This document shows positions 18,322-27,607 of a stretch of DNA of 64,000 nt, piece after piece; the first letter of the stretch is position 1; each line of letters begins with the position of its first letter. This DNA comes from an uncultured Bacteroidota bacterium. GTDB taxonomy: Bacteria; Bacteroidota; Bacteroidia; Chitinophagales; Chitinophagaceae. Made by a program: the position numbers and the translations under genes. The notes below the pieces were generated by a model, which was not told where the DNA came from, made no database searches, and saw only the letters and a list, made by a program, of their open reading frames with translations. The DNA is taken from NCBI GenBank assembly GCA_903853805.1, contig CAINUN010000085.1, positions 151,624 to 215,623 on the forward strand, read 5' to 3'.

Positions 18322-18510
18322 ATGGAATCAAAAACATTAATCGACGAGCAAAAGATTTGTCCTAGTTGCAAGACAAGTTTTATTTGCAATCCTGCTGAAT
18401 GTTGGTGCAGCAATCTTCCTGAAAAATTGCCGATGCTTGAAACAGGGGAATGTTATTGCCCTTCATGCATCGAAGAAATTCTTGACAAGAAAAAAGGTGC
18501 ACCGATGTAG
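18322..18510 (+). CDS. Cysteine-rich CWC-family mini-protein
   Basis: A 62-residue protein with the pattern ICPSC...CNPAECWCSNLP...CYCPSC, containing the C-W-C core that names the family (cysteine-rich CWC, function unknown). Seven cysteines suggest binding of zinc or an iron-sulfur cluster. It is divergently placed from the ferredoxin-oxidoreductase operon with a 156-nt shared upstream region, which may indicate a redox link, but this is only positional. A short gap separates it from the downstream crotonase. Members are widespread in proteobacteria and Bacteroidota. Confidence 0.75.
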   Translation: MESKTLIDEQKICPSCKTSFICNPAECWCSNLPEKLPMLETGECYCPSCIEEILDKKKGAPM

Positions 18511-18629
18511 TGTTATTAAAGGATTGTTATTGGGGTTCCCTTTTTAGTATCAATTATTGTAAGAAACTGATGTTAATTGATTAAGTTAACTACAAAAATT
18601 AATTGCACATTTGCAACAATCCACCATTT

Positions 18630-19406
18630 ATGAGTTCCATCTTATTTCATAAAGAAAATGGGGTTGGCTACATTTCTCTCAACCGCCCTGAAAAATTCAA
18701 CAGTTTTAATCGAGAAATGGCATTGGCATTGCAAGTGGCACTTGATGATTGTGAGCAAGACGATGCTGTTCGTTGTATTTATATCACTGGTATTGGCAAA
18801 GCTTTTTGTGCTGGACAAGACCTTAGTGAAGCAACAGATGCTACTGGACCCAACCTCGAAACTATTGTGTCAGAACATTACAACCCAATAGTGTTACGCA
18901 TTCGACAAATTGAGAAACCAATTGTGGCTGCTGTAAATGGAGTGGCTGCTGGCGCTGGCGCCAATATTGCCCTTGCATGTGATGTTGTCGTTGCTTGTGA
19001 GTCTGCTTGTTTTATTCAAGCTTTCAGTAAAATAGCTTTGATACCTGATAGTGGTGGAACATATACTCTGCCAAGATTGATTGGTTTACAAAGAGCTTCT
19101 GCACTTATGATGACAGGCGAAAAAGTGATCGCTACCGAGGCCTTGAATATGGGTATGATATTCAAGGTTTATAGTGATGCTTCATTTGAAATCGAAAGTA
19201 AAAAGATGTCCTTACAATTGTCTCAAATGCCTACCAAAGGGCTTGGGCTAACAAAAAGGCTACTCAACGAAACATACATAAATAATTTAGCACAGCAACT
19301 TGAAAGAGAAAAGGAGCTGCAAGTTGAAGCTGGTGCTAGTGAAGATTTTAAGGAAGGAGTAAGTGCTTTTCTAGAAAAAAGAAAACCTGATTTTAAAGGA
19401 AAATAA
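18630..19406 (+). CDS. Enoyl-CoA hydratase/isomerase family protein, PaaG-like
   Basis: A 258-residue crotonase-fold enzyme. The oxyanion-hole segments AAVNGVAAGAGANIALACD and the active-site loop ALIPDSGGTYTLPRLIG are clear. The aspartate in the IPDSGG loop is typical of PaaG-type (2-(1,2-epoxyphenyl)acetyl-CoA isomerase) and other isomerases, while classical hydratases have a second glutamate; compare the paralog at 47796-48575. ATG at 18630 fits the family start (SSILFHKENGVGYISLNRPE). No other phenylacetate genes are adjacent apart from the distant PaaY-like gene at 220. A possible -7 element (CACATTTG, 18607-18614) lies 15 nt upstream. Confidence 0.85.
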   Translation: MSSILFHKENGVGYISLNRPEKFNSFNREMALALQVALDDCEQDDAVRCIYITGIGKAFCAGQDLSEATDATGPNLETIVSEHYNPIVLRIRQIEKPIVAAVNGVAAGAGANIALACDVVVACESACFIQAFSKIALIPDSGGTYTLPRLIGLQRASALMMTGEKVIATEALNMGMIFKVYSDASFEIESKKMSLQLSQMPTKGLGLTKRLLNETYINNLAQQLEREKELQVEAGASEDFKEGVSAFLEKRKPDFKGK

Positions 19407-19417
19407 TCTGCGTTTAT

Positions 19418-19957
19418 TCACAACCAATCTTTTTTCAGAATACCCGCAACAATAATATCTTTAAACACAGCATTCTGTAAATAACTTTCGCGAAGAACAC
19501 CTTCTACTTTTGCATGAAGTCTGTTGGCTAGGTTCGCACTTCTTAAGTTTTCTGGTACAAACCTAATTTCAATTTTATTTAGGTCAAGTTCTTGGAAAAT
19601 GTAGTTAATAAAATGCTTTGCGCATTGATGCATTAAGCCTTTCCCTTCATAATCTTTGTCAAGCCAATAGCCAATGTGCGCTTGTCTTAGATGATGATTC
19701 CAGTTCAACATGCCAATCCCACCAATTATAAATCCTTTGAAGAAAATGCCCATTGCAATACCTTCTTGCATTTCCAATTGATAAAGAGAATCAAGAATAA
19801 ATTTTTCAGAATCTTTTACAGTTTGTGTAGCATCCACCCATTGAAGCCAAAGACGAAGATGCTCACGATTGTTATTGATTGCAGCAAATAAATTTTCAGC
19901 ATCAACAACTTCATAATTTCGCAGAACCAAATCTTCACTAAATTTGATAAGGGGCAT
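19418..19957 (-). CDS. GNAT-family N-acetyltransferase (RimJ/RimL type)
   Basis: A 179-residue acetyltransferase with the ribosomal-protein-N-acetyltransferase layout: an N-terminal LRNYEVVDAENLFAAINNNR segment, central GGIGMLNWNHHLRQAHIGYW, the acetyl-CoA loop YEGKGLMHQCAKHFINYIF and C-terminal NLRSANLANRLHAKVEGVLR. RimL/RimJ/SpeG relatives acetylate N-terminal amines of ribosomal proteins or polyamines; the substrate here is unknown. It lies 12 nt downstream of purH and reads in the same direction, so it is probably in the purH transcript. Confidence 0.87.
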   Translation of the reverse strand: MPLIKFSEDLVLRNYEVVDAENLFAAINNNREHLRLWLQWVDATQTVKDSEKFILDSLYQLEMQEGIAMGIFFKGFIIGGIGMLNWNHHLRQAHIGYWLDKDYEGKGLMHQCAKHFINYIFQELDLNKIEIRFVPENLRSANLANRLHAKVEGVLRESYLQNAVFKDIIVAGILKKDWL

Positions 19958-19969
19958 AATACTTAAATA

Positions 19970-21484
19970 TTAGTGTTTGAAATGGCGCATACCTGTCATT
20001 ACCAACGCCATCCCTTTTTCTTTGCAGAAGGTAAATGTATCGTTATCACGCACTGAACCACCTGGTTGAATGATGGCTGTTATGCCTGCTTCATGAGCCA
20101 TTCGAGCACAATCATCAAACGGGAAGAAAGCATCGGAAGCCAATACTGCACCCTCTAATGAAAATCCAAATTGCTTTGACTTGTCAATTGCTTGACGAAG
20201 CGCGTCCACTCGACTAGTTTGCCCACAACCTTTCCCCAATAACATACCATCTTTCACCAAGGCAATTGCATTGCTCTTCAAATGTTTGCAAATAATGTTT
20301 GCAAATTCCAAGTCTTGTTTTTCTGTTTTAATTGTTGTGCGCCCACCTTGTTCTTGCCAATATTCATGGTTGCCTTTATCAGCTGCTTGAACAAGGACAC
20401 CGTTTAATATACGCTTAAATTCTCTCTCTGGATAGAGGGATTTTTTCTGAAAAAGGAGAATTCTGTTTTTCTTTTTGCTCAACAATTCCAATGCATCATC
20501 ATCGTATCCAGGAGAAATTAAAATTTCAAAAAATAATTCATTAACTTTTTGAGCAATTTCAAGTCGAATAATTTGGTTAGTCACCAGTACTCCACCAAAT
20601 GCGCTTTCAGGATCACAAGACAAAGCTTTATCCCATGCTGCCAAGCCATTTTCAGCAATTGCAATACCACAAACATTTGTATGTTTGATAATGGCAAATG
20701 TCGGCTCAGATAATTCAGCAATTATCTGACAAGCAGCATCAACATCCACAAGGTTATTATAAGAAAGTTCTTTGCCATTGAGCTTATCAAACAATTCATC
20801 TATATCACCATAAAATGCTGCTTGTTGATGAGGATTTTCTCCATAACGAAGTGATTGGCGATTGCCTAATGAAAGTTGGAAAGAACTTCCTCCCATTTGT
20901 TTTAAAAAGTAATCAGAAATAGCAACATCGTAATGAGCAACTATTTCAAAAGCTTTTACAGCGAAGAGTTTTCTTTGTTCGAGTGAAGTAGTGCCTTTTT
21001 GTTCTTGCAATAAATTCACCAAAGTTTCGTACTCAATTTTTGCTGCCACTACCAACACATCTTGATGATTTTTAGCAGCTGCGCGAATCATTGACGGACC
21101 ACCAATGTCTATCTTCTCAATAATTGCTTTTTCATCGCTTGTGTTTTTTACTGTTTCTTCAAATGGATAGAGGTCAACAATCACCAAATCCATCAAAGGA
21201 ATTTCAAACTCAACAACATGTTTTTGGTCATCATCAAAATCTCTTCTTGCCAAAATGCCTCCAAAAATCTTTGGATGTAAGGTCTTAACACGTCCTCCTA
21301 AAATACTTGGATAATTCGTAACAGATTCAGCTGAAACACAAGGCAAACCAAGTCCCTCTATAAAGGCTTGAGTACCACCTGTACTAAAAATGGTAACACC
21401 CAACTCATGCAAAGTACGAACGACCGGTTCTAAACCATCTTTATAAAAAACGGAGATAAGGGCAGATTGAATTTTTCGGTTCAT
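19970..21484 (-). CDS. purH: Bifunctional AICAR transformylase / IMP cyclohydrolase
   Basis: A 504-residue enzyme for the last two steps of purine synthesis. The N-terminal MGS-like cyclohydrolase domain (about 1-190) shows VTIFSTGGTQAFIE, the conserved YPSILGGRVKTLHPKIFGGI and the IVDLYPFEETV region. The C-terminal AICARFT domain contains RYGENPHQQAAFY, the catalytic KHTNVCGIA and SAFGGVLVTN, ending in ITAIIQPGGSVRDNDTF. Length is in the family range (about 505-530). ATG at 21484. It probably forms a two-gene unit with the downstream GNAT gene. Confidence 0.97.
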   Translation of the reverse strand: MNRKIQSALISVFYKDGLEPVVRTLHELGVTIFSTGGTQAFIEGLGLPCVSAESVTNYPSILGGRVKTLHPKIFGGILARRDFDDDQKHVVEFEIPLMDLVIVDLYPFEETVKNTSDEKAIIEKIDIGGPSMIRAAAKNHQDVLVVAAKIEYETLVNLLQEQKGTTSLEQRKLFAVKAFEIVAHYDVAISDYFLKQMGGSSFQLSLGNRQSLRYGENPHQQAAFYGDIDELFDKLNGKELSYNNLVDVDAACQIIAELSEPTFAIIKHTNVCGIAIAENGLAAWDKALSCDPESAFGGVLVTNQIIRLEIAQKVNELFFEILISPGYDDDALELLSKKKNRILLFQKKSLYPEREFKRILNGVLVQAADKGNHEYWQEQGGRTTIKTEKQDLEFANIICKHLKSNAIALVKDGMLLGKGCGQTSRVDALRQAIDKSKQFGFSLEGAVLASDAFFPFDDCARMAHEAGITAIIQPGGSVRDNDTFTFCKEKGMALVMTGMRHFKH

Positions 21485-21537
21485 AATTCAGTTGTTTGAA
21501 AAGACGGCGCAAAGTTAATTAAAACCAAGCGTGAGTT

Positions 21538-23613
21538 TTACTCAAAAACGAAGGCTCCATCCAACATTACTAAATGTAAAGGTATTTGTAATCGGTTGCA
21601 ACTGTCTTTCCATTGCTCCATGATATATCTCTTTTGCTTGCCAGCAATTATGAGTTTTTTGAAGGCAAAGGATTTTTGTAAGTCAACCGCATTGAATTTT
21701 TTCAAAGGATATTTCAACACCAAATAATCTATGGGAAAGGTTTGCAAAGAATCTAAGCTTAAAGGTTCATTCAAGAACAAAAAATTCTTTCCATTCAATG
21801 AAATAATTGGCTGAACCCAATCATTCCCTTTTTGCCAAGAACGCAAAGCAATATGTGCTTCTTTAGTTGCGAAATCTTTGTCGGCATTGAAAGCACTGTC
21901 TTCTATTAGAGGGTAATATTTTCTTCCGGAAATCAATTCAGCGTAATTTCTTTTCCCTGTGTTATAAACTATTAGTTTTTGTTGATGGATTGCTTTCCAA
22001 TTATCATGAGTAATGAAGCCTAGCAAAAGCAATAAAGCTAGCTCACCCAATAGCAAAGCTTTGCCTATTTTCTTCATTACGAAAACGGCGAAGCAGGTAA
22101 TGGTAATGTATAATAGAGTGACTTCCGTGAGTGATAGAAAAAGATGCCGTAAAAAATCAGGATTTAAAGATTGAAACCATTGAACCAAACCATTGAACAC
22201 AACTACTATGAATGTGATTATTGCTGCTAGCAATTTTGCAAGCAAACCAAACTTACTTACTAGCACCAAGACAAGCCCAAGAATCAAAACCGCACCCATG
22301 AACATGTAAGCAAACAAATTGGCGAATAAAAACATAGTGGGTAAAAGATGATAGTAGAAAATGACCAGTGGCGCCACTAAGATTTCTGCCGCTATACTTG
22401 CTGCCATTGCTTGCCACAAAGAGCGAAAAATTTTATTACGGGGAGTCCACCAATTGCAAATGGGAAGGTAGAATAGAATGAGCGATAACACTGCAATAAA
22501 TGACAATTGAAATCCTACAGCAAACAACCACATAGGTTCATAAAGCAACATGAAAAAACCTGTTGCTAATAATTGATTGAGTGGCTGTTTGTTTTTTTGA
22601 ACAATCATGCCTAATGCAAGGAATGAAAACATGACCGCAGCTCTAACTGCTGAAGTGGGCGCACCGGCAACTGCCACATAAAAACACACTAAAGGCACAG
22701 CAATCAAATACTTTACTGCTTCGTATCTTTTGTTTTTTATCCAAAACAACAAAACAGAAATGAACCAAAAGAAGACCATCACGTGTGAACCAGAAATGGC
22801 GACGATATGAATAATACCAGTTTCGGAATAACTTTGACGTAGCCCAGCATCAAAATTTACTTCATCGCCAAGAAGCATTGCCTGCATTAAACCAAGGGTT
22901 GCACTGTCTTTGATATATTGTTCCAAAGCAGCCATTGCCCAATCATGTGTTGCCTGAATCACTTGAGGTTCGTTAGGTGCAGCTTGAATTAATGCAATAT
23001 CTTTTCTTGCGATAAACTCCTGCAAACCGATTCCATTCCAACGGCAAAACCTAGCAAAATCAAACTCAAAAGGATTGCCTGAATTTTTGATGAGCGTCCA
23101 CTTGTTGGGAACCAATATATTATCTCCTTGATGAAAATTAAAGGGCAAACTATCTCGATAAACATACACGAACGCTATGCCTTTTGTTGCTGATGCTTCT
23201 TTCGATGAAACTGCTTTTTCAATAGCAATTTTCAGTTTCCATGTTTTCTCCCGCAACAAAGGCTTGTCTAATATTCTTCCAGCAAAAACATCAGCACTTT
23301 TAGTAAAATTTCCAAACCATAAAGGGTTGTGAGTAAAGTTGTTTTTAGCGCACACCCACCACCCCAATAGAAATACTGCACAATGAAGCAAAATGAATTG
23401 ACTGAACTTGATAAAACTGGTTCTATGCTTGAAGAAATTGAAGACAAGAATAAACACCCAAAAGAATGAAAATGCTATAAGTAAATACCTTTCTCCAATA
23501 CAAGGCAACCAGTTTAATTCATAGAAAACAATAGACAAAATGAGAGGCAGCAGGAACTTGAAGAAGGGTGCTTCTTCCCAAAAAAATACTTTGGTTTTTT
23601 TCCATGCTTGCAT
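21538..23613 (-). CDS. ComEC/Rec2-family membrane protein, no beta-lactamase-like domain
   Basis: A 691-residue DNA-uptake channel homologue. It has three N-terminal TM helices, then a DUF4131-like OB region (about 100-215, beginning FAGRILDKPLLREKTWKLKI) and the Competence domain with the hallmark IIHIVAISGSHVMVFFW and about eight further TM helices (to about 520). In classical ComEC the C-terminal metallo-beta-lactamase domain degrades the non-transported strand. Here only about 150 residues follow the last TM segment and no HxHxDH motif is visible, as in other Bacteroidota ComEC proteins. It is likely the inner-membrane channel for natural transformation. Confidence 0.9.
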   Translation of the reverse strand: MQAWKKTKVFFWEEAPFFKFLLPLILSIVFYELNWLPCIGERYLLIAFSFFWVFILVFNFFKHRTSFIKFSQFILLHCAVFLLGWWVCAKNNFTHNPLWFGNFTKSADVFAGRILDKPLLREKTWKLKIAIEKAVSSKEASATKGIAFVYVYRDSLPFNFHQGDNILVPNKWTLIKNSGNPFEFDFARFCRWNGIGLQEFIARKDIALIQAAPNEPQVIQATHDWAMAALEQYIKDSATLGLMQAMLLGDEVNFDAGLRQSYSETGIIHIVAISGSHVMVFFWFISVLLFWIKNKRYEAVKYLIAVPLVCFYVAVAGAPTSAVRAAVMFSFLALGMIVQKNKQPLNQLLATGFFMLLYEPMWLFAVGFQLSFIAVLSLILFYLPICNWWTPRNKIFRSLWQAMAASIAAEILVAPLVIFYYHLLPTMFLFANLFAYMFMGAVLILGLVLVLVSKFGLLAKLLAAIITFIVVVFNGLVQWFQSLNPDFLRHLFLSLTEVTLLYITITCFAVFVMKKIGKALLLGELALLLLLGFITHDNWKAIHQQKLIVYNTGKRNYAELISGRKYYPLIEDSAFNADKDFATKEAHIALRSWQKGNDWVQPIISLNGKNFLFLNEPLSLDSLQTFPIDYLVLKYPLKKFNAVDLQKSFAFKKLIIAGKQKRYIMEQWKDSCNRLQIPLHLVMLDGAFVFE

Positions 23614-23716
23614 GCATTCTCTTTATCGTAGAAAAATACAAACTCTTTTTAAGAAACAAAAATGGCAATAATCTTTTCAGACAATTGCCATTGAATATTT
23701 TTAAAAATAAAACCTA

Positions 23717-24724
23717 CTAAGGTACTTCAACTGAATTCAAGATTTCGTTGAGGATATTGACGCTTGTTACGTTTTCGGCTTCGGCTTCGTAAGTGATGCC
23801 TATGCGGTGGCGCATCACATCGTGGCACACTGCGCGCACATCTTCAGGAATTACATATCCACGGCGCTTAATAAATGCATAGGCTTTTGCTGCCAATGCC
23901 AAACTAATGCTTGCGCGTGGCGATGCACCATAACTTATCAACGGCTTGAGGCGTGGCAACTTATAATCTTCAGGGAAGCGAGTAGCAAAAACGATGTCGA
24001 GAATGTATTGTTCAATTTTCTCGTCCATATACACCTCGCGCACGAGTTTTCTTGCCTTAATAATGTCATCGGTCGTCACCACAGGGTTAATTTTTGCCAT
24101 TCCCTGCGGGTTCAGGTTATAGCGAATGATTTGTTTTTCCTCTTCTTGTCGAGGATAAGAAATCACCACCTTCAACATGAAACGATCTACCTGCGCTTCG
24201 GGCAATTCGTAAGTTCCTTCTTGCTCAATAGGGTTTTGCGTGGCAAGCACCAAGAAAGGCTCTTCGAGTTTGTAGGTATAATCGCCAATAGTTACCTGCT
24301 TTTCTTGCATGGCTTCGAGCAAAGCACTTTGCACTTTTGCCGGTGCGCGGTTAATCTCATCTGCCAACACAAAATTGGCGAAGATGGGACCTTTTCTCAC
24401 CGCAAACTTGTGCTCTTGAGGGTTATAAATCATAGTACCCAACACATCGGCAGGCAGTAAGTCGGGCGTAAACTGAATACGTGCAAAACGACCATGAATA
24501 GCTGCTGCCAAAGACTTGATGGCAAGTGTTTTAGCCAAGCCAGGTACGCCTTCAAGCAACACATGCCCGTTGGCTAATAAGCCAATGAGTAATCGTTCTA
24601 CCATGTGTTTTTGACCCACCACGGCTTTGTTGAGTTCCATCATCAACAAGTCAATGAAAGCACTTTGTTGATTGATTCGTTCGTTTAATTCTCTGATGTC
24701 AACTGAAGAAGCTGTCTGCTCCAT
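23717..24724 (-). CDS. MoxR-family AAA+ ATPase
   Basis: A 335-residue AAA+ protein: Walker A GVPGLAKTLAIKSL, Walker B VLADEINRAPAKVQSALLEA, sensor LATQNPIEQEGTYELPEAQVDRFM and the lid domain at the C-terminus. MoxR ATPases act as chaperones that mature or activate partner proteins, usually with a VWA-domain and a DUF58 protein in the same operon. No such partner follows here; the downstream neighbour is the ComEC-like gene. ATG at 24724 fits the family; the frame stays open to 24790 without plausible coding sequence. The bulk is strongly conserved. Confidence 0.95.
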   Translation of the reverse strand: MEQTASSVDIRELNERINQQSAFIDLLMMELNKAVVGQKHMVERLLIGLLANGHVLLEGVPGLAKTLAIKSLAAAIHGRFARIQFTPDLLPADVLGTMIYNPQEHKFAVRKGPIFANFVLADEINRAPAKVQSALLEAMQEKQVTIGDYTYKLEEPFLVLATQNPIEQEGTYELPEAQVDRFMLKVVISYPRQEEEKQIIRYNLNPQGMAKINPVVTTDDIIKARKLVREVYMDEKIEQYILDIVFATRFPEDYKLPRLKPLISYGASPRASISLALAAKAYAFIKRRGYVIPEDVRAVCHDVMRHRIGITYEAEAENVTSVNILNEILNSVEVP

Positions 24725-24851
24725 ATCTATTTGTTTTTCTAAGAAAATAAGTGAAAGCCAAAAGTAAAAACTCGTAGCATAAAAAGACAAACAAGTTGGC
24801 GATTTAACGTTTTTTAAAAAAAGAAGGATTTGTCATGAAAGCATAGGGGAT

Positions 24852-24879
24852 GGAATTTGGAATTTGGAATTTAGAATTT
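24852..24879. repeat. Four tandem heptamers (GGAATTT x3, AGAATTT)
   Basis: Exact 7-nt tandem repeat in the intergenic region, ending 14 nt before the ATG of the small gene at 24894. It may be a mutation-prone slippage tract or a regulatory spacer. Similar AATTTGG repeats occur in intergenic regions of other Bacteroidota, as I remember it. Confidence 0.8.
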
Positions 24880-24893
24880 GACTTTTGTATTTA

Positions 24894-25229
24894 ATGGAAA
24901 ACTTTGAAACCCGCTGGGAAGCCGTAGAAAAAATGCTTCAAGACCGATTTGGAAAACTGCCCGACATGGAAGCTATACTATTTCTTGTGGGGATGAATGA
25001 GGTAGGAAAAATATCTTCTACACAAAAATGGTCGAAGGAACAGAAGCAAGATCTGATGCACGTAGGAGCTTGCACGCTGCTTAGCAAAAAAGGTTTGTAT
25101 GAACTGGAAAGAAAAGATGAGGAAGGTTGGCCACATTTCAAGATACTTACGCCCATTGAAGCACATGGATTGAAAGAACAAGAAATATTGTTGAAAGAAG
25201 GTGTGGTAGAATATTTTGAAGGGAGTTGA
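24894..25229 (+). CDS. Conserved hypothetical protein, 111 residues
   Basis: A small soluble protein starting MENFETRWEAVEKMLQDRFG, with a predicted helical N-terminal half (KLPDMEAILFLVGMNEVG) and a C-terminal part with mixed strands and helices (YELERKDEEGWPHFKILTPI, then HGLKEQEILLKEGVVEYF). I do not recognise a named domain. The composition and frame are protein-like and the ATG at 24894 directly follows the heptamer repeat. It is divergent from moxR. No signal peptide, TM helix or metal motif is visible. I believe similar short proteins occur in related genomes, but cannot assign a role. Confidence 0.65.
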   Translation: MENFETRWEAVEKMLQDRFGKLPDMEAILFLVGMNEVGKISSTQKWSKEQKQDLMHVGACTLLSKKGLYELERKDEEGWPHFKILTPIEAHGLKEQEILLKEGVVEYFEGS

Positions 25230-25312
25230 AAGTGTAAGTTACTAGTTGATGCTTAAGTCGGTTTCGTATAGGACATGTGGAAAGATAAATGCAAAATAGA
25301 TAGTTGAAAAAT

Positions 25313-25414
25313 TTCAGCACAGTGTGCAGAACAAAAACCACCTAACTGCAACCCTTCAGCACGGCATGCTGAACAAATTCAACATACCCTTTAGCACAGC
25401 CTGCTGGAATAAAA
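25313..25414. repeat. Three copies of a short imperfect palindrome (TTCAGCACrGCnTGCTGAA)
   Basis: Degenerate copies start at 25313 (TTCAGCACAGTGTGCAGAAC), 25355 (TTCAGCACGGCATGCTGAAC) and 25391 (TTAGCACAGCCTGCTGGAAT), each followed by AAA-rich sequence, spaced 42 and 36 nt. The middle copy is the best palindrome. It resembles a REP-like extragenic palindromic element. The remaining bases of the 25230-25618 gap show no gene; the downstream end holds a terminator. Confidence 0.6.
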
Positions 25415-25556
25415 CATGAAGGAAATGGAGTAGAAAACAGCCTTGTTATTATTAAAGACCTAATGCATGATTTTCACATGTTTCTATTTTTTAATCCTCT
25501 GTTTCCGTCAAGCATATTTCTTGTAAAACAAACACGCTAAACAAAAAGGACAAAAA

Positions 25557-25590
25557 AAAGAAGCTGCCGTTTAGTGCGGCAGCTTCTTTA
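25557..25590 (-). terminator. Intrinsic terminator of the first T9SS cargo gene
   Basis: Stem GAAGCTGCCG (25560-25569), loop TTTAGTG, CGGCAGCTTC (25577-25586). On the minus strand it is followed by a run of eight T. It lies 29 nt after the stop of the gene at 25619. Confidence 0.92.
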
Positions 25591-25618
25591 ATAAAAAGAA
25601 TGGAGTAAGTTGATAGTC

Positions 25619-27505
25619 TTATTTTACAACATTTAATCTTTCAGTAACCATTCCGTTTTCTGTGCGTATAGTTAAATTGTAAAGACCAGAAGCAAGATTT
25701 GTGGTATTGATAGGAAGAATAACATTACCTGCATTGATTTGTTGAGTAGGTAAATTATAAACTTCGCGACCCAAATTGTCAACAATAGAAACGCTTACTT
25801 CAGAAGTTTTTTCAAGACTGAAAGCAACGCTAGTATGTTCGTTAGCAGGGTTAGGGTAGATGCTTAAGTTACCAATTCCAGAAGTTACATTAGCAACTGC
25901 TGCAGGCCAAGAAGCACGAACAGTTAAAGCTTGAATAATATCACCATTAGAATTATCTTGTACAAAAGCAACCATTGAACCAGCCATTGGGTGATTCCAG
26001 AACAGGAATGAATTTTGTGTAACTGTTCCAACTGTGTATTTGTATCTAAAAGTAAATGTTTGTTGAGTCCCAGCAACAAATGTGTTGATAGTTGTACCAT
26101 TTCCATCAGGTAACATTTTACGCATTACATGATAATATTCTAATTGACCAGTAGTGTTTCCTGGATTTTGGTAATGATCTTCAACAGTAGCAACATGAAG
26201 TTTGAAACCAGCATTATTCAATGTGAAAGTAGGATTGATAATAACTGTAGCTATCAAAGAATCACCTTTTACAACATAAGAACCTGTCATAGTCATATAA
26301 GCAGGTGTAGTTTTTGAAGCATCAATTTCTGCTTGATCTCCAGCTCCACCTTGAGCACCATTAGTAAAATGATCTGGAATTCCGCTAACTGCATAATAAT
26401 TTCTGCGAGTTAAACCATCAGGATTGTAACTAACATCATTGCCTGGTGAAGGCCAGTTCATTTGATATTTAATAACACTAAAACGAGAAGAACCTGAATT
26501 AGCATTGTTTGTTGCGCTAATAATCAATGGATCAAAAGTAGCATTAAATGAAGCACATGGTGCACAAGTAGAAGACGAGAACTCTTCAATTATACCCGTT
26601 CTTGTTGTAGAAGAAGTTGCAATTGTAAATGAAGTTGATTTAGTGTTGTTAGTAGTAATTGGATCTGTACTACCATTTGATTTAGTCAAATTTACAGTTA
26701 CTGTATGAGGTCCAGAAGAAGCAGAAACAGTTGTAGTAAAAGTTACCCAAGTTTTTGCATATGGCGCAAGATTCACTGAAAAGGTTTGGCTAACTGGTGA
26801 TCCTGCATCAATAGTATAATTAAGATCAACACTTGTTAAGGTAGTAGCACCAGTATTTTCAACCAATGCCTTTACTGCTGTTCCAGCAGAGGCTAATTTT
26901 GGAAAATCAACTGAATCTACTGCACCATCTACAGCAGGTAACACTGCAGTATTTGCATTGTCCATGAAAAGCAAATACTTATCGTTTGAGTGGTTGCGGA
27001 ATGCAATTCTAATAGTCTGTCCGTTATAAGCGCCCAAATTAATTCCGTGTCTTTCATAATCACCAGTAGCTCCAGAAGCATTGTAAAGTGATGTTGTAAA
27101 AGCAGAAGTTGTAGTACCTGCAGTTGCAGAAACTAACACCTCCATATTATCAGGAAAACTAGGGTCAGCTGTAAAATCTTCCCAAGATAATACCATGTTA
27201 GTATTCGTTACTTGAAAAGAAGGTGTAATTAACCAACGGTCAGCAACTGCTGCTGATGTAAACCACGATGTAGTCAAGGCGGCAGAATCACCAGTTGCTC
27301 TTTGCCATGCCATCCAAGCGTTAGCAGTAAGACCAGAAACAATAGCTGCATTGAAAGCACTATTAGGAGTCAAACCATCTACATTTATCTTAACCCAAGA
27401 AGAAGGAATACCAGAGTTAAAATTTTCTGACCAAACTTGTGAATTAGCTTGGTAACTACCGCCAAGCATAGCAATAGCTAATGCTGAGTAAAGGAGTTTT
27501 TTCAT
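25619..27505 (-). CDS. T9SS cargo protein: choice-of-anchor J + Omp28-like thiol domain + type A sorting domain
   Basis: A 628-residue secreted protein. Residues 1-23 are a signal peptide (ending ANSQ). Then comes a jelly-roll region of the choice-of-anchor J/MAM type (about 24-190, with VVSGLTANAWMAWQRATGDS and RWLITPSFQVTNTNMVLSWE), a CARDB-like beta-sandwich (about 195-300), and an Omp28-like thioredoxin-fold region starting IIEEFSSSTCAPCASFNATF with a CxxC motif. The last about 80 residues form a T9SS type A sorting domain (LSIYPNPANE...GLYNLTIRTENG...ERLNVVK). It is expected to be exported by SprA-containing T9SS and attached to or released from the cell surface. It has a close paralog next door (27661-29562). 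Confidence 0.9.
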   Translation of the reverse strand: MKKLLYSALAIAMLGGSYQANSQVWSENFNSGIPSSWVKINVDGLTPNSAFNAAIVSGLTANAWMAWQRATGDSAALTTSWFTSAAVADRWLITPSFQVTNTNMVLSWEDFTADPSFPDNMEVLVSATAGTTTSAFTTSLYNASGATGDYERHGINLGAYNGQTIRIAFRNHSNDKYLLFMDNANTAVLPAVDGAVDSVDFPKLASAGTAVKALVENTGATTLTSVDLNYTIDAGSPVSQTFSVNLAPYAKTWVTFTTTVSASSGPHTVTVNLTKSNGSTDPITTNNTKSTSFTIATSSTTRTGIIEEFSSSTCAPCASFNATFDPLIISATNNANSGSSRFSVIKYQMNWPSPGNDVSYNPDGLTRRNYYAVSGIPDHFTNGAQGGAGDQAEIDASKTTPAYMTMTGSYVVKGDSLIATVIINPTFTLNNAGFKLHVATVEDHYQNPGNTTGQLEYYHVMRKMLPDGNGTTINTFVAGTQQTFTFRYKYTVGTVTQNSFLFWNHPMAGSMVAFVQDNSNGDIIQALTVRASWPAAVANVTSGIGNLSIYPNPANEHTSVAFSLEKTSEVSVSIVDNLGREVYNLPTQQINAGNVILPINTTNLASGLYNLTIRTENGMVTERLNVVK

Positions 27506-27607
27506 TGTTTGTTATTTAATTAAAATTTGTTTAGGAAAACTTGTTTATTAATAAAGGCAAAAGTAAGGGATAACACAATTGATATTTCATTAGAAGGGTT
27601 TTTTTAA

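Noticed and set aside
23807..24460. 217-residue + strand frame opposite moxR
   Set aside because: Histidine/cysteine-rich antisense translation of a strongly conserved AAA+ gene; no independent support.
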